A stretch of 64,000 nt of DNA from Musa acuminata AAA Group (lineage: Eukaryota > Streptophyta > Magnoliopsida > Zingiberales > Musaceae): assembly GCF_036884655.1 (NCBI RefSeq), contig NC_088327.1, forward strand, positions 12,513,001-12,577,000, written 5' to 3'. This document shows positions 21,998-33,576 of the stretch, in pieces (the stretch's first letter is position 1; each line of letters starts with the position of its first letter). The position numbers were made by a program, and so were the translations under genes. The notes below the pieces were generated by a model. It made no database searches, had not been told where the DNA came from, and saw only the letters and a list, made by a program, of their open reading frames with translations.

Positions 21998-24900
21998 ATG
22001 AGGCCTTCGACGGCAGCGTCAACCGCCGGGCGAATGCCCCAAAGGCTTGTCTTCGTTGCGTTCATGGGGTGCCTGCTCATGATCATCCCCTGCTTCTTCG
22101 TTGCAGTGTGGAAGCCAAAGTTGGACCCTCTCTCGTCTCGTAAGCCGAATTCTCTGAACTCATATGTGATCGTTTGATCTTCTCGGCGAGAGTTTTGCGG
22201 CCAGCAAACGGTTCTCGACTCGATCATCTCTTCTCTTCGTTTCAGCAAATCTGCAGCTATCCGTGACGACCAGCATAAAAATACAAGCCGTCCGAGAGAG
22301 TTCCAGCATCTCCGATCGGTCCGGTGAGTAGACTTTCCATGTTCATCATGTTCCTGTGGAACTTCATCTGATTCCCATCTCTCTCTAAAGCTTCAGCACG
22401 CATTATGGAATGCAGAAGCAATTCAACAGTCTCTATAATCAAGCATCCTTCATAACATTCTACAACAAAGTCTGTTCTATTGTTCCATGCAGATAACAAA
22501 GCTATTATCTACTTCATCAGCTACTTTTTCAGATAACAAACCATTATCTATCCATGGCCTGTTACATACATGCAAACTAAAGAACTCAGTTTGGAACCAC
22601 AAGAATAAATCCACCTACCTATGTCATGAGGAACTGAAATGGTATAAGTGGAATTCCCATTCACTATTGATAGGCTTCATGAGATAAGAGACAGGGGTGA
22701 TAACCAATAGAGTCACATCAAACTAGTAGTTTTGTGTTGCCCACCATCTTGCTTTTGGCTGCACTAGAGAAAGGGACATCAAGAAGGTCCCAGATATGGC
22801 AGCATCCTCAGATAAGTTTTGTGCTTTGTGTATAGAAATTTCTCAGAGCTATAACTTCTCTTGTGACTATTATAATTCAATAGATAACAACCACATAAGA
22901 ACAAATGTCAGCATTTTATTGTTATACGCAACCTTGAAGGACAAACAATCGGATAGCAGTTCAAAGTAGGTGTAGATAGCAACACCGAAGTATAGATGTC
23001 TATTGTGGAAGGAGAGCTGTCAATGGAAAATGAGTCCTTTGATAGGCCATCCATTCTCACAAAAAAGAAAACTGATTATTGAGTTCGATTGTTGGCTTGA
23101 GGTGTTATGTGGGTTTCAGTCACAAATTGATTCACACAATTAATCTACTTAATAGAAAGATAGATAGGTCGATTTCATTTATTTAGTTCAATAGTCAATC
23201 AAGAATTCATCTCTTTTGATGTGGTCAAGTTTCATTGCCAGCATCATCCAATCCTTTGAGGCAATCGAATTAACTTTCTAATATCATCCTATTGATCACA
23301 GCTAAAAGAATATGTTTATTATTCAAACCATATGACTATGTTCATCGCATTCTACCTGAGTGATAGAATTTCTTTTGTCTTTTTGGTCTTTAAGACATAT
23401 AAGAAGAGTGGCAGGGATACAAACCAAACCTGTAGTATGTGTCTGATATGAAAGATCTGAAAGGAGATTTGTGGTTAAAATAACATAATTGCATCAGTCA
23501 AATTTAATTAAATGCAGTACTGTTCAAGGAAGTGACAATAATTAGTTTAATATGGTTTTGGTCCACTCTTTTGTTAACCTTGATTTAGTTTTTATCTCAT
23601 AGTCATTCCAAGGTTGAGCCTTTTGTCTTCCTCCAAATGCAGGTAGTGAAATGGTGGTGATGCCAATTTCTGTCAATGAGGATGAAGCAGAGTTAACCAA
23701 TGGTTAGTGAAAATTATGAACTCACAGAAAAAAAAAAGTTAGATTTATTGTTCTTTACTTTTAATATTTGTTATGTTTTGGATGTCAATTAGTTTACATT
23801 ATATTAGCTTCTGTGGCTTCATTTGACAGATACTGAGATCATAAGGATGCCTCCTCCTGAAGAAGAGAAGGGAAGAGTAAATATGACATTCACAGGTTGG
23901 TGTAAGCATATGTTGGCATTAAGAGAGAGAAGAATTTGAAGTAGTTGGACTGTGTTTAGCATAAAAGAAAAACTAATAATAGATCTTCTTGGGGTGATGT
24001 GTTAGAAAGTTCATAAAAAAGAGGAGCACAAAAACTTTTTTGGTTGAAGAAATCTGAAAAATAAAAAAATGAAAGTGTTTGTTGTATATTTGAAAAAAAA
24101 GTTTTCCTGATTTTTTTTTTGTTTTTCCCACCAAACAAACATCAGGAAAAAAAGTATATTTATTTAATAGAAACAATCTGTTATAAGATTTTTCATTCAT
24201 GTGGGATTCAGAACTTGGAAACTCATTTCATGAAGAAAGAAAACTTGGAAGCTCAGTGCAGCAGAGGAGGAATCAAAAGATGTTTGTGCAATCAATGTTT
24301 GATCTCACAATTCATGTGACACAGATTAATATATGCAATTTATCACTTTCTGTGAATTGGAATTCATATTCCTAAATGACAATAGCATTAGCCTTCTTAG
24401 AGGTAAAGGACAAGCAAACTTGAAAGCAAAAGTACTTTCATAATATTCTAAGCAGATGCCATGTATTCAAATACTGTTGACTTGCAATTAGTTCTCTTCT
24501 GTTCTATCTTGAACAATCATTAACTGTTCCAATAAAACATAGTAAACTTTGTAGTCATTAGGTTTTCTAGTCGCTTGTGATGATATATATTTCTTACAAC
24601 AATTACTTTGGTTCATATTTTGTTTGAACAAGAAAAAAACAACAATGTTTCACCATTTATCACCAAATCATTCCATACCCTTACTTAAAGTGATCATGTG
24701 TTTGGTATTATAATTCAGAGGCTGAATTCTCAAACTCAACCATGGATGAAGAGCAGAAGAATAATGATAATGGAATTTACCCTACAACAAATGTCAAAGA
24801 TGCAGCAAAGCCTAAACAAGGTTGAAACATACTTTAAATATCTTCAGATGTATATATCTGTTCTTCTACCAACAAATGTCCAATGCCTTCTTTGCAGAAT

Positions 24901-26595
24901 TTAGCTTAGCAACAGGGAAACCAAAAGCAGAAGAAGGAACACAAGAAATTACCTCACAGACTGGTGAGTCTAAAGTCTAAACCTTAGATTCATTAAAGTC
25001 TAAAGTCTGATTTCGATTTCTTTTTTCGAGAATAATTGTGAATCCACCCAATATTATTAAGTATCAATCTTTGGTCTGAGAGGCAAATTTAATTGTTCTT
25101 TGGAGTGTCTAACAAAGTTGATTGATTTGCTTCGCTCTGATCAGAGCAATAAGAACAAGTCTTATCCTATCACATAGTTGAATTGTTTCTTCCTCTTTGG
25201 AAAGAGAATTCAAGAAGGTGTACATCTACTTTTCTGAAGAAGAAAAATTGCAATTACTCATAGATTTCCGCATCCAATATCGAATAATCTCTTGAAGAAA
25301 TTCCAGTGATTAACTGTGGTAAAACCTTCTTGATTAATGGTAGAATGTCAAACAAGAATTCATAGCTCAGCAACCACATTTTTAGTTGCTCCTGTCAAGC
25401 ATAACTTCACAATGCCTATTGGTAAGCTGCAGAGGGAGTTGCAGAGAGCAAGATAACCTGTGATCTATCCGAGCGTCGATCCGATACTTGTGTCATGCAT
25501 GGTGATGTGAGAGTTCTTGGATACTCGTCTTCGATCATCTTGTCCAAAGCACCACAAGCAGATGCTCCCGGAGAAGAGAATACTTGGAAGATCAGACCGT
25601 ATGCTAGAAAATGGGAGTCCCCATTGATGGAAATTATCAGAGAACTCACCCTCAAAGAATCCACAAAGCCAGCTGATACCCCCCGGTGCGCAGTTCATCA
25701 CACGGTCCCTGCCATCGTCTTCTCCACCGGCGGATTCCTTGGCAACTTCTTCCATGACTTCACTGATGTGCTGATCCCCCTCTTCACGACCGCACGTCAG
25801 TACAGAGGAGAAGCCCAGTTCTTGGTGACCAACTTCAACTACGGCTGGATCAAGAAGTATGAGCAGATTCTACGACGGCTTTCGCATTACCAAATCATCG
25901 ATCTGGATCGAGACGGCAGGGTGCATTGCTTTCGACATGTTCATGTCGGTCTCTTGAGCCACAAGGAATTGAGCATGGATCCTGCCAAGTCTCCAAATGG
26001 CTACTCCATGGCAGACTTCAGGGAGTTCTTGAGGTCATGCTTCTCTCTGAAGAGGAAGTCCGTCAGCGCCGGCAACAGGAAGCCGAGACTGCTGATGATC
26101 AACAGAAAGGGGCCGAGGTCCTTCAGCAACAGAAGGGAAGTGGCGTCGCTGGCACGAAGCTTGGGCTACAAAGTGGTGGTCGCCGGCCCTGAGGAGACGA
26201 AGAACCTGTCGAGGTTTGCACGCGTGGTCAACTCCTGCGACGTGATGATGGGCGTGCACGGCGCAGGGCTGACCAACATGCTCTTCCTGCCCACCGACGC
26301 AGCGCTGGTGCAGGTAATCCCATGGGGCGGGTTGAAGTACGCCTGCGGCCATGACTTCGGAGAGCCTGCACCGGACATGGGAATCAGGTACTTGGAGTAT
26401 GAGATCAAAGAAGGGGAGAGTTCACTGATGCGGCAGTACCCGAGAAGCCATCCAGTGTTCACAGATCCTCTTTCGATTCACAAACAAGGTTGGAATGTCC
26501 TCTGGTCCGTCTTCCTCAACAAACAGAGTGTGAGGCTCGATGTCAGAAGGTTCAAAGGCGTCCTGCAAGAAGCCATGAACGCACTGCCTCATTAG
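21998..26595 (+). CDS. Glycosyltransferase family 61 protein (xylan arabinosyl/xylosyltransferase-like)
   Basis: A type II Golgi membrane glycosyltransferase of CAZy GT61, the plant family that adds arabinose or xylose side chains to xylan. Coding exons are 21998-22139, 22246-22323, 23643-23702, 23830-23895, 24719-24820, 24898-24963 and 25433-26595 (558 aa). Residues 17-38 (RLVFVAFMGCLLMIIPCFF) are a signal-anchor helix after a basic N terminus. Residues 48-172 are an acidic, low-complexity stem. The lumenal domain starts with the family signature CDLSERRSDTCVMHGDVRV (from residue 181), then TVPAIVFSTGGFLGNFFHDF and the C-terminal core GVHGAGLTNMLFLP (445-453). The last exon alone encodes all of the catalytic region. 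Its acceptor could be 12 bases further on (25445), which keeps the frame. Exact donor and acceptor sugars cannot be read from sequence. Confidence 0.93.
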
Positions 26596-26949
26596 GAGGA
26601 AGTCGGTGTTCCACTCAGGTTGGTTTGATTCTATTCTTCATCGATGTATATAGAACGTTGTTTATCGAATACATTGAATTGAAGAGCAGCAACGAGTTGC
26701 GAGGGCACACCTTATTGGTTCCCAGCCATGGTTGCCACAACACAGGGTGTCCATGTTGTACTCGGTTGCCGATGCTTGAGTTCGTTAGCTCTTGTGGGAC
26801 CCAGATACGAGAGCCAACGAGAGAATGCCCTGTCTTGTTTGGTCGCTCGGCTAAGACATCGGAGCCGCACCTCCACGGTTTTGCGTGATCATTTATTTAA
26901 GGCGAAACCCAACCGCCATTGGACCATTTGCATATCTCTGTTTGGAACA

Positions 26950-26952
<3 letters not shown>

Positions 26953-26980
<28 letters not shown>
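26953..26980. repeat. (GA)14 microsatellite
   Basis: A perfect GA run just before a leader-like sequence that ends in a plausible splice donor at 27052/27053 (TTACAG followed by GTCACT). Confidence 0.95.
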
Positions 26981-27338
26981 CGATCGCAACGAGATCAACG
27001 AAGAGGCTACGGCCGAGCAGATTGCCGTAGAGGCATCCACCCAATATTACAGGTCACTCGATTCCTGCCCCTCCTTCCTCTCTTTCTCCTCTCCTTTTGT
27101 CGTCGGGGTCTCATTTTAGGGTTTCGAATAATTCTTTTTCTTGTAATTTCTTGATTTCTTCTTGGAGGATCTTCAAAATATGCTGCTGGTATCACGTTTC
27201 TTGAATCTATTGCGTTCTGTTTTCTTGCGTCCCGCAATTCGATGTTCTTTTGGGGTCAAAGAATCGATACTTGTGCTTTTCTGAAGTTGTTTTTGTTACG
27301 AGGTTAATTTGACCTGAAATTTATGCTTCTTTTTTTCA

Positions 27339-27360
27339 TATATATATATATATATATATT
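27339..27360. repeat. (TA)n microsatellite
   Basis: A short TA run in the unresolved 27-29 kb interval. Confidence 0.9.
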
Positions 27361-28545
27361 CTTGAAATCGATAATGGTTGTCGTCTCACTCAGAATGTTA
27401 GATAAGAGAATTAGGAGTTTGGCTGAATCAAACTGTAGGAATTTTCTTAGCCTCACTCTGTTATGTTGATACTTACTGCTTTGGTTTTCTTCATGAGAGA
27501 GTAAAAAGAAGACCTCATTTATGATTTGCATTCTAGTTAAAGGTACATGTGCCCAGTTGATGAGAGTAATGTCAATGTCAGTTAAAAGGAAGAGAGCATA
27601 TCTTTTATCCAAAGCAAAAGCCATAGGACATATAGAATCGAAGCAAGGCATTGTAAATTATGTTTGCAGTTGATTGGTGTTGATAAGAAGGCGCCTACTA
27701 CCTTATATCGGGAGTTAAACGTGGCATAGATGACGAAGAGATGAATGTGCTCCTTAACGATGATGACTCAATAGTCTTAAATTGGAAGAACCTGATGGAT
27801 GGGGGATATGTATCCGTATGAAGAAAGTGTGACTCATCTGGTTTCTAGGGACAAAGTGGGATGTTACTAATGGATAAATGCTTAAGGAAGTAAATTTCAG
27901 GTGATGTTTGGGTGAAAACTGATCCGGAGTTTGAGGAATAAGGTTTAGGTTGCAACTATCCTAGATTTGATTATATATTTTGATGTTAAACTTATTAGAT
28001 AAGTTAACATCTTTTAAATTTCTGTACAAGTATGAGCATTCATTTATCATTGTGGGGGGTTGTTGTTGCTGCCGAACGGTCCTACATTGTGCAATTGTAC
28101 AAAAAATAAGTTCATATGAAAATAGCTGCTGATGATAAACAAATTTTACCTTTTGATTGTTATATGCCAGCTTCGTAGGCACAATCTTTTCAACTTTCTG
28201 TATCCTTAGGCTCTATGATGATTGTAGCTATCATGTTACATTTTGCAATGTACTAATGATTCCTACTCTATCAATCCTAGACACAAGTGCAACATTTTTA
28301 GCATTGTTAAAGTCATTCAAGTAATGACTTATAACCATAATATGCTTACATTCATATTAGAAGATCATGCTCATTTCATTATTCTTTTTCATGTTTCATT
28401 ACTTCTGACATCTAGTAGATCTCACTCACTAATATGAACCTTAAATTATGATTAGTTCACTGTGATAATTTATATTCCATGTTTAAGCATGGTATCACAA
28501 CCCAAGGTTGCTTGACCATCTAGTGATGCCCCAAATTGTAGTTAG

Positions 28546-28857
28546 CAATCATATGTTGCTTCTCCACCTAGCAAAATTGCTGTGGGTGGAAAGGCTCCAC
28601 TCTTGCGAAAGCGCACACCTGTCTCGGATGAGAACGAGGTTAGTTTGCTATGTGGAAATTTCTGTACATGTCTTTTTTACTTCAAAAAATTTAACTATCA
28701 TTCTATAAACTAGATTAATAAAGGTAACATCAACATTCTTTTTTCTATGGTTGTGTGCGGCTTTGTAAGAAGTAACTTTACTCTCATAACTTTGTCTGCG
28801 TGCAATAAGATTAATCATGTTACTGATATGTAGTGGGTGGAGGCTCAGAAAGAGTAA
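28546..28857 (+). CDS. Candidate 3' exons of an unrecognised small gene
   Basis: Two putative exons, 28546-28638 and 28834-28857, join in phase 0 and read QSYVASPPSKIAVGGKAPL, then LRKRTPVSDENE and WVEAQKE followed by a stop. Both junctions carry standard signals (TTAG/CAATC, GAG/GTTAGT, TGTAG/TGGGTG). The frame immediately upstream of the first exon is closed by TAG, so an earlier exon must supply the start. A leader-like sequence with a (GA)14 run lies at 26950-27052, but I could not place the exon or exons between. The peptide is basic and proline/serine-rich with no domain I recognise. It could be a real small gene, a truncated copy or chance. Confidence 0.35.
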
Positions 28858-28859
28858 TC

Positions 28860-29610
28860 ACATGGTGAACTCTTTATTCCTAATCTATTCCAGCCTATGA
28901 TTCTATTTAAGGTGTACCATTTGCATTTCACAGCAGAATTAACCAGTCCATGTACCATTAGTTCAGAGTTCACTCCTGCTGTCTTAGATTAGACTTTCCT
29001 TCCCTACCATTAATTCAGTCATTAAAGAAGTGTTTCTTGGTTAGTTCCACTTGTATTAATCATCTTGATCTCCTGTGTTCTATATATGGTAGGCATATCT
29101 TTTTTCTTCTGGTTGATTAGGAGTCTTTCAAATCTTTCAATATGTGCATTACGTGGGGATAGGAGCACGTAAGAAACACTAATATCGATCATTATTTTTT
29201 TTTTCTTTTTGTTAAGGGTAAGTGGTGAAGATAGGATTTGAACTAATGAGTCAATTCATCAGTCTTTGTTGCTCTACGAAAGAAACCTGCCTTATGTTGG
29301 CCATTTTGAACTGCACATCATTGCTTTACAATTAATCAGTAAGGATTGATCGGATTAACTGGGCAAACCTTGAGGGAGAACACAAGAGACATGCGGTGTC
29401 TTTGGGCATATTTCATAATGGTAGAAATTGTGTACATTGGTTGTGTTGCCTCTGGACATATTTCAAATGCATGATCGGATGCAATAAAATCTCTTATTTG
29501 CCGTAATTTTTTTGTTGCTTGCAAGTTGTTATGGCCCAAATGGCAACAGGCGACGCCCAGAATTGGTATCGGTTGACAGAGTGGTTTAGGCTCATGCACA
29601 CTATCCATGT
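28860..29610. other. Spacer without a supported gene
   Basis: Mixed-composition sequence with short open frames only. I see no domain, repeat unit or RNA gene in it. Confidence 0.5.
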
Positions 29611-29615
29611 GGAGT

Positions 29616-30215
29616 TGTTAAAGTAGACCATACGAGCTAATTATGCAAATACTAGCAAGGGTGGCATTTGTTGAACTCGGGATGGCGCCGCCAAGTACAA
29701 AGCCAGAACTCGAGACGGCACCACCAAGTACAAAGACGATCCCGGAAACTCGAGACGGCACTACCAAATACAAAGCCGACCTTGAGAACTCGAGACGGCG
29801 CTGCCAAATACAAAGCCCACCTCGGGAACTCAGGACAACGTCACAAGGTACAAAACCACCTTGATGCAGGCATCGATGGCACAGAAGGTACAAGCTAGCC
29901 GTCGACAAAGGTCGACAGTCATTAAACAAACCCTGTACGATCAACCCTCGTGCACAAGTATAAGAGCCAACTACTTGGCTACGCCAAAGGAGACTTTCTT
30001 CCCGAACAACTTGCGAGAAGACTTTGAGTGAGATCCAACTCTACTAACTTCGAAGAGGTCGAGTTGGGAAAACACCCCCCCAACTTCAACAACTTGCTCC
30101 GCTCGACCCGACTCAATGACCGGCCTAGAGTCTTCGTGGGTGTCTCCTTGGACATCTGGAGCCGAACCAAACCATGCTGACTTCTCAGCCCACGATATAA
30201 AATTCACTAACAATG
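29616..30215 (+). mobile_element. LTR-like segment, possibly a solo or truncated LTR
   Basis: The block has the texture of a plant retrotransposon LTR: a repetitive GC-rich left part, a TATA-like AGTATAAGAGCCAACTA near 29957, and a following stretch with homopurine and C-run features (30050-30100). No adjoining gag, pol or primer-binding site was recognised on either side, and no matching target-site duplication was found at the guessed ends, so the borders are approximate. Confidence 0.4.
29674..29865. repeat. 40-bp minisatellite, five units
   Basis: AACTCG(A/G)GA-type unit starts fall at 29674, 29707, 29747, 29787 and 29827. The last three steps are exactly 40 bases; the first is 33. The shared core is CTCGAGACGGC followed by CCAA(G/A)TACAAAGCC. 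The last unit is more diverged. Confidence 0.88.
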
Positions 30216-30339
30216 TTGGCTCTTTCTTTTCCACAAATTAGTGGGCATCATGATTCCTCGTTATCTGATTAAAATGTGAGAGGGATCGCTATCTCAGAAC
30301 GAGTCAGTCTGACAACCCAAACATTGATCAATAGAGCAG

Positions 30340-30960
30340 TTCTGAAATCAACGAATATTCCCAGTCCTACAAACTATCAGCAAAAATACTCACAGGATGA
30401 TAACCATTTTTTTAAAGGGAACCTAACACGAAAAGAATCGAGAAACGCAAGAAGAGATCGGAAAAGAAAATACATATACCTTCACAAGAAAACAATCAAT
30501 CAAGGAAAGAAAGAACTATAGCATAAACGATCCCTTACATGAAAAACCATGCGGATATGAAGAACCCAACAATGCATCAAGATGGAGAGGGTTAGATATC
30601 ATAAAGCAGGCGGGAAGGCGTTCATCATGAGCTCCAATGACTGTGATGATCCGCTTCATCAAAACAGGCCAACAAGAACGAGAAATCTCAAAACTCTCAA
30701 GAAAATTGAATGGGAAAAAAATGAGAAAAAGGCAGATACATGAGGTTAAACTGTGAGAGAATCATGAAATTTTACCATCTTATCGAGGAGAAGGTAGAAG
30801 AAAATCACTCTTACCAAAATTGAGAGAGGGTCTAAGGGATTGAACAAAAATGACACGTCGTCAGAAGAAAAATATTTATAGCCAAATACCGTCATGTGAT
30901 ATGCATATATGATATTAAAGCCCATAGACACAACGCAAAATGAGATAGTATTCGAGTCAT
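30340..30960 (-). repeat. Promoter-like duplicated segment, copy A
   Basis: This segment shares an extended, gapped similarity with 32390-33190. Shared landmarks are AACCTAACACGAAAAGAATC (30420 and 32415), CTATAG(C/T)-rich GCATAAACGAT against GCCTAAGCGAT, GATGATCCGC (30645 and 32602) and TTTTACCATC. Read on the minus strand, this copy has a good TATA box, TGGCTATAAATATTT (about 30873-30887), and then leader-like sequence. No coding sequence was identified downstream. Confidence 0.6.
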
Positions 30961-32389
30961 AATTTAGGTAACCGAGTTACATCAATACCTCGAATTGTGA
31001 TTGTAATATTCATTAAATAATTATGATAGTTGTTTTACTATCACAATCTTAGGCGACATACATTTGGTATCATAATTATTTCATGAATATTACAATCACA
31101 ATTCTGCCAAGATTGGAATATTCTGCCAACAAGTGGATGCTATTGAGGCTAAAGGTCTAAATCATGTCATGTTGTAACCAGCAATAACCTCTGCTTAGGA
31201 TCTGACGAAGTTAAAATTATGGTTCTAACTATTCTTTTATATCAGGATGAGAAATATGAAGTTAGATTAGACCATCACAAAATGGTGTGTATTTTCATTA
31301 TTTTTAGTTCCATTATGTGTCATGTACTCGAAAATCTGAATGCAATATGAAATATATATATATATAAAAGGACTAAGATATAAACTAACAAAGATGAAAA
31401 GAAAAGGAAATAATTGTTTTGTACCAGTCCCAATGACAGCAAGTATAGGAGCTTCTTACTAATATACAGCTCCTCCTCCCAGGAAACACATAGAATGGGT
31501 CATGCATTTAGATTCATATTTATCACATCTCCTCATCCCCCCAGCATTTGCAATGTGCAACACATCCATAGAGCAGTAATGCATTATAATGTAGACAAGA
31601 AGTCAACTAGACATCATTGACAATGTGGCTTTACACAAATATGACTCTAAAAAAAGTATGGTAAAGTTAATAGAATGGCACAAACAAACATAATCACTAG
31701 CATCAATGGCATTCATACTCTTATCTGATGGCTTTATTTATTTGATATGATGCAGATATTATCACTACCATAGCAGATATTGTAGGAGCAAACAACTTCA
31801 ATACACACGTTTTTTTCTTTTTTTTCTTTTTTTTGAAGAATTTGTGCTCAACTAATATCAGCTTGCCACCAAATGTTCCTTTATATTTATTAAAAAATAA
31901 TCCTATATGATCTGTCCACATCTGAACTTTTTGTTTTCTTTTGCCATTTGTCCACAAATAGCGGGCCATTTAATTTGACAGATGTAACAAGAAATAATTA
32001 ATTTGATAGCATCAGGAGCCATAACATGCAACATTGGATTATGGTGGTCACCAATATTTACTATCATTATCCACTTATATTTTCGTAACTGCTACGGTGT
32101 TTGGGTCTTTTCCACATAACTTACATCAACGATGCACTGATACCTTCATAATTCCTTATAATTGTTCAATCCCAAAAAATGTAAGAGCTCATCATGACGA
32201 CGACAGTTGCTATCAAGAAGTTGATGCAGCCAATCAAACAATCGAAACATCGATCTAACCACCATTATCTTGAAATGTCAATTGCCGAATAGTACTCAAC
32301 AGAGTCGTAGAAATAAACTATTAACGACTGGAAACAGTTGAAACCTAACATCACTGTCCTTAATCCTACTAGTGCTAGCATACATATCC
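30961..32389. other. Spacer between the two duplicated segments
   Basis: AT-rich sequence with short homopolymer runs (TTTTTTCTTTTTTTTC near 31810). No gene, RNA or complete mobile element is supported. Confidence 0.5.
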
Positions 32390-33190
32390 AAGAATGGCAA
32401 CATTCTTTAACAAACCTAACACGAAAAGAATCAATAAGAGATTAGAACAGAAAGGACATAAACCTTCAAGAGAAAACAAACAAGAACGGTGGGAAAGAAC
32501 GGACTATAGCCTAAGCGATTACTTGCATCGAGAATATCTCAAGTCAGCATCAGGACAGAGAGGTTTGTACGAGCGGGTCAAGGCTCGTCACCGGATCCGG
32601 CTGCGATGATCCGCAACAAGAAAGCAAACGAACAAGAACGAGAAAGAAAATCTCAAAACCCTAAAGAACCTCAAACGAAGAGAACGAGAGAAAAATCGAG
32701 AGAAATCAACGAAAGATCGAGCGAGAGCGGAGAAGTTTTACCATCCAATCAAGGAGGAAGTACAATCAGGTCGCTCAAAACTTCGTCGCCCTTCTGCACA
32801 CTGCTCCGAGGATTTCGATGGGGACACGAGGCTCCGATCCAAGAAAACAAGTGAAGGATAGATCTCAAGACACCGGGAGGAGAAAGATCAAGAGTTCGAT
32901 CCAAGAAAACAAGTGAACAAGGACATATCTCAAAAGGAACAGGAGGTAGAGAAAACGAGAAAGATCAGTGAAGGATCGAGAGGGAATCGAAAAGTTTTAT
33001 CATCTGATCGAGGAGGACGAAGAAGATCGCTCCATCCTTCGTCGCGCTCGTTTTGCCGCCTCACAGAAATTTGATGAAACGGTAAGCAGAAACCTCAACT
33101 TGAGCGGCAATTATGGCCAAATAACGTCACGTGTTGTCCACGTGATAGTTCCAAAACCGACATATGGTCACTCATATGTAGCATGAACAA
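32390..33190 (-). repeat. Promoter-like duplicated segment, copy B
   Basis: The partner of the 30340-30960 segment, about 2 kb away in the same orientation. The TATA region is degraded to TGGCCATAATTGCC, and CACGTG sits upstream on the minus strand. Inside this copy the strings CGATCCAAGAAAACAAGTGAA (two occurrences, about 32836 and 32897) and AGTTTTA(C/T)CATC (two occurrences) show further small internal duplications. It lies immediately upstream of QSOX but in the opposite sense. Confidence 0.6.
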
Positions 33191-33392
33191 AAGACGGCTT
33201 TAATTTGTCGGTCCTCTTTTGACTCAGTCGTAAGTTTGGTTCGGTCAATCATAAATAACTTAATAGGTTCCAAATTGATCTCAAGCCAAACCATCCCGAG
33301 AACGAATATACTCGATCAAACCCGTGCCTACTGCACGCGGCTAATGCATGCTTTGTGGCAAGTTTAGGAGATAATTAAATTAAATTAAATTC

Positions 33393-33451
33393 ATATATAT
33401 ATATATATATATATACATATATATACATATATACATATATATATATATATA
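33393..33451. repeat. Compound (AT)n/(ATAC) microsatellite upstream of QSOX
   Basis: AT runs interrupted by four ACAT steps, about 125 bases before the QSOX start codon, so in or next to its core promoter. Confidence 0.9.
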
Positions 33452-33576
33452 GAAAACGATGTTTAGTTCCCAGAACAGCACGTCGAAAACGTTGTGTCGA
33501 GAAAGCGATCGCCGTTGCTGCGATCGATCTCTTCCCCGTTTCTGCTTTCTTCTTCTTTTCCGATTCTTCCTCTCCG

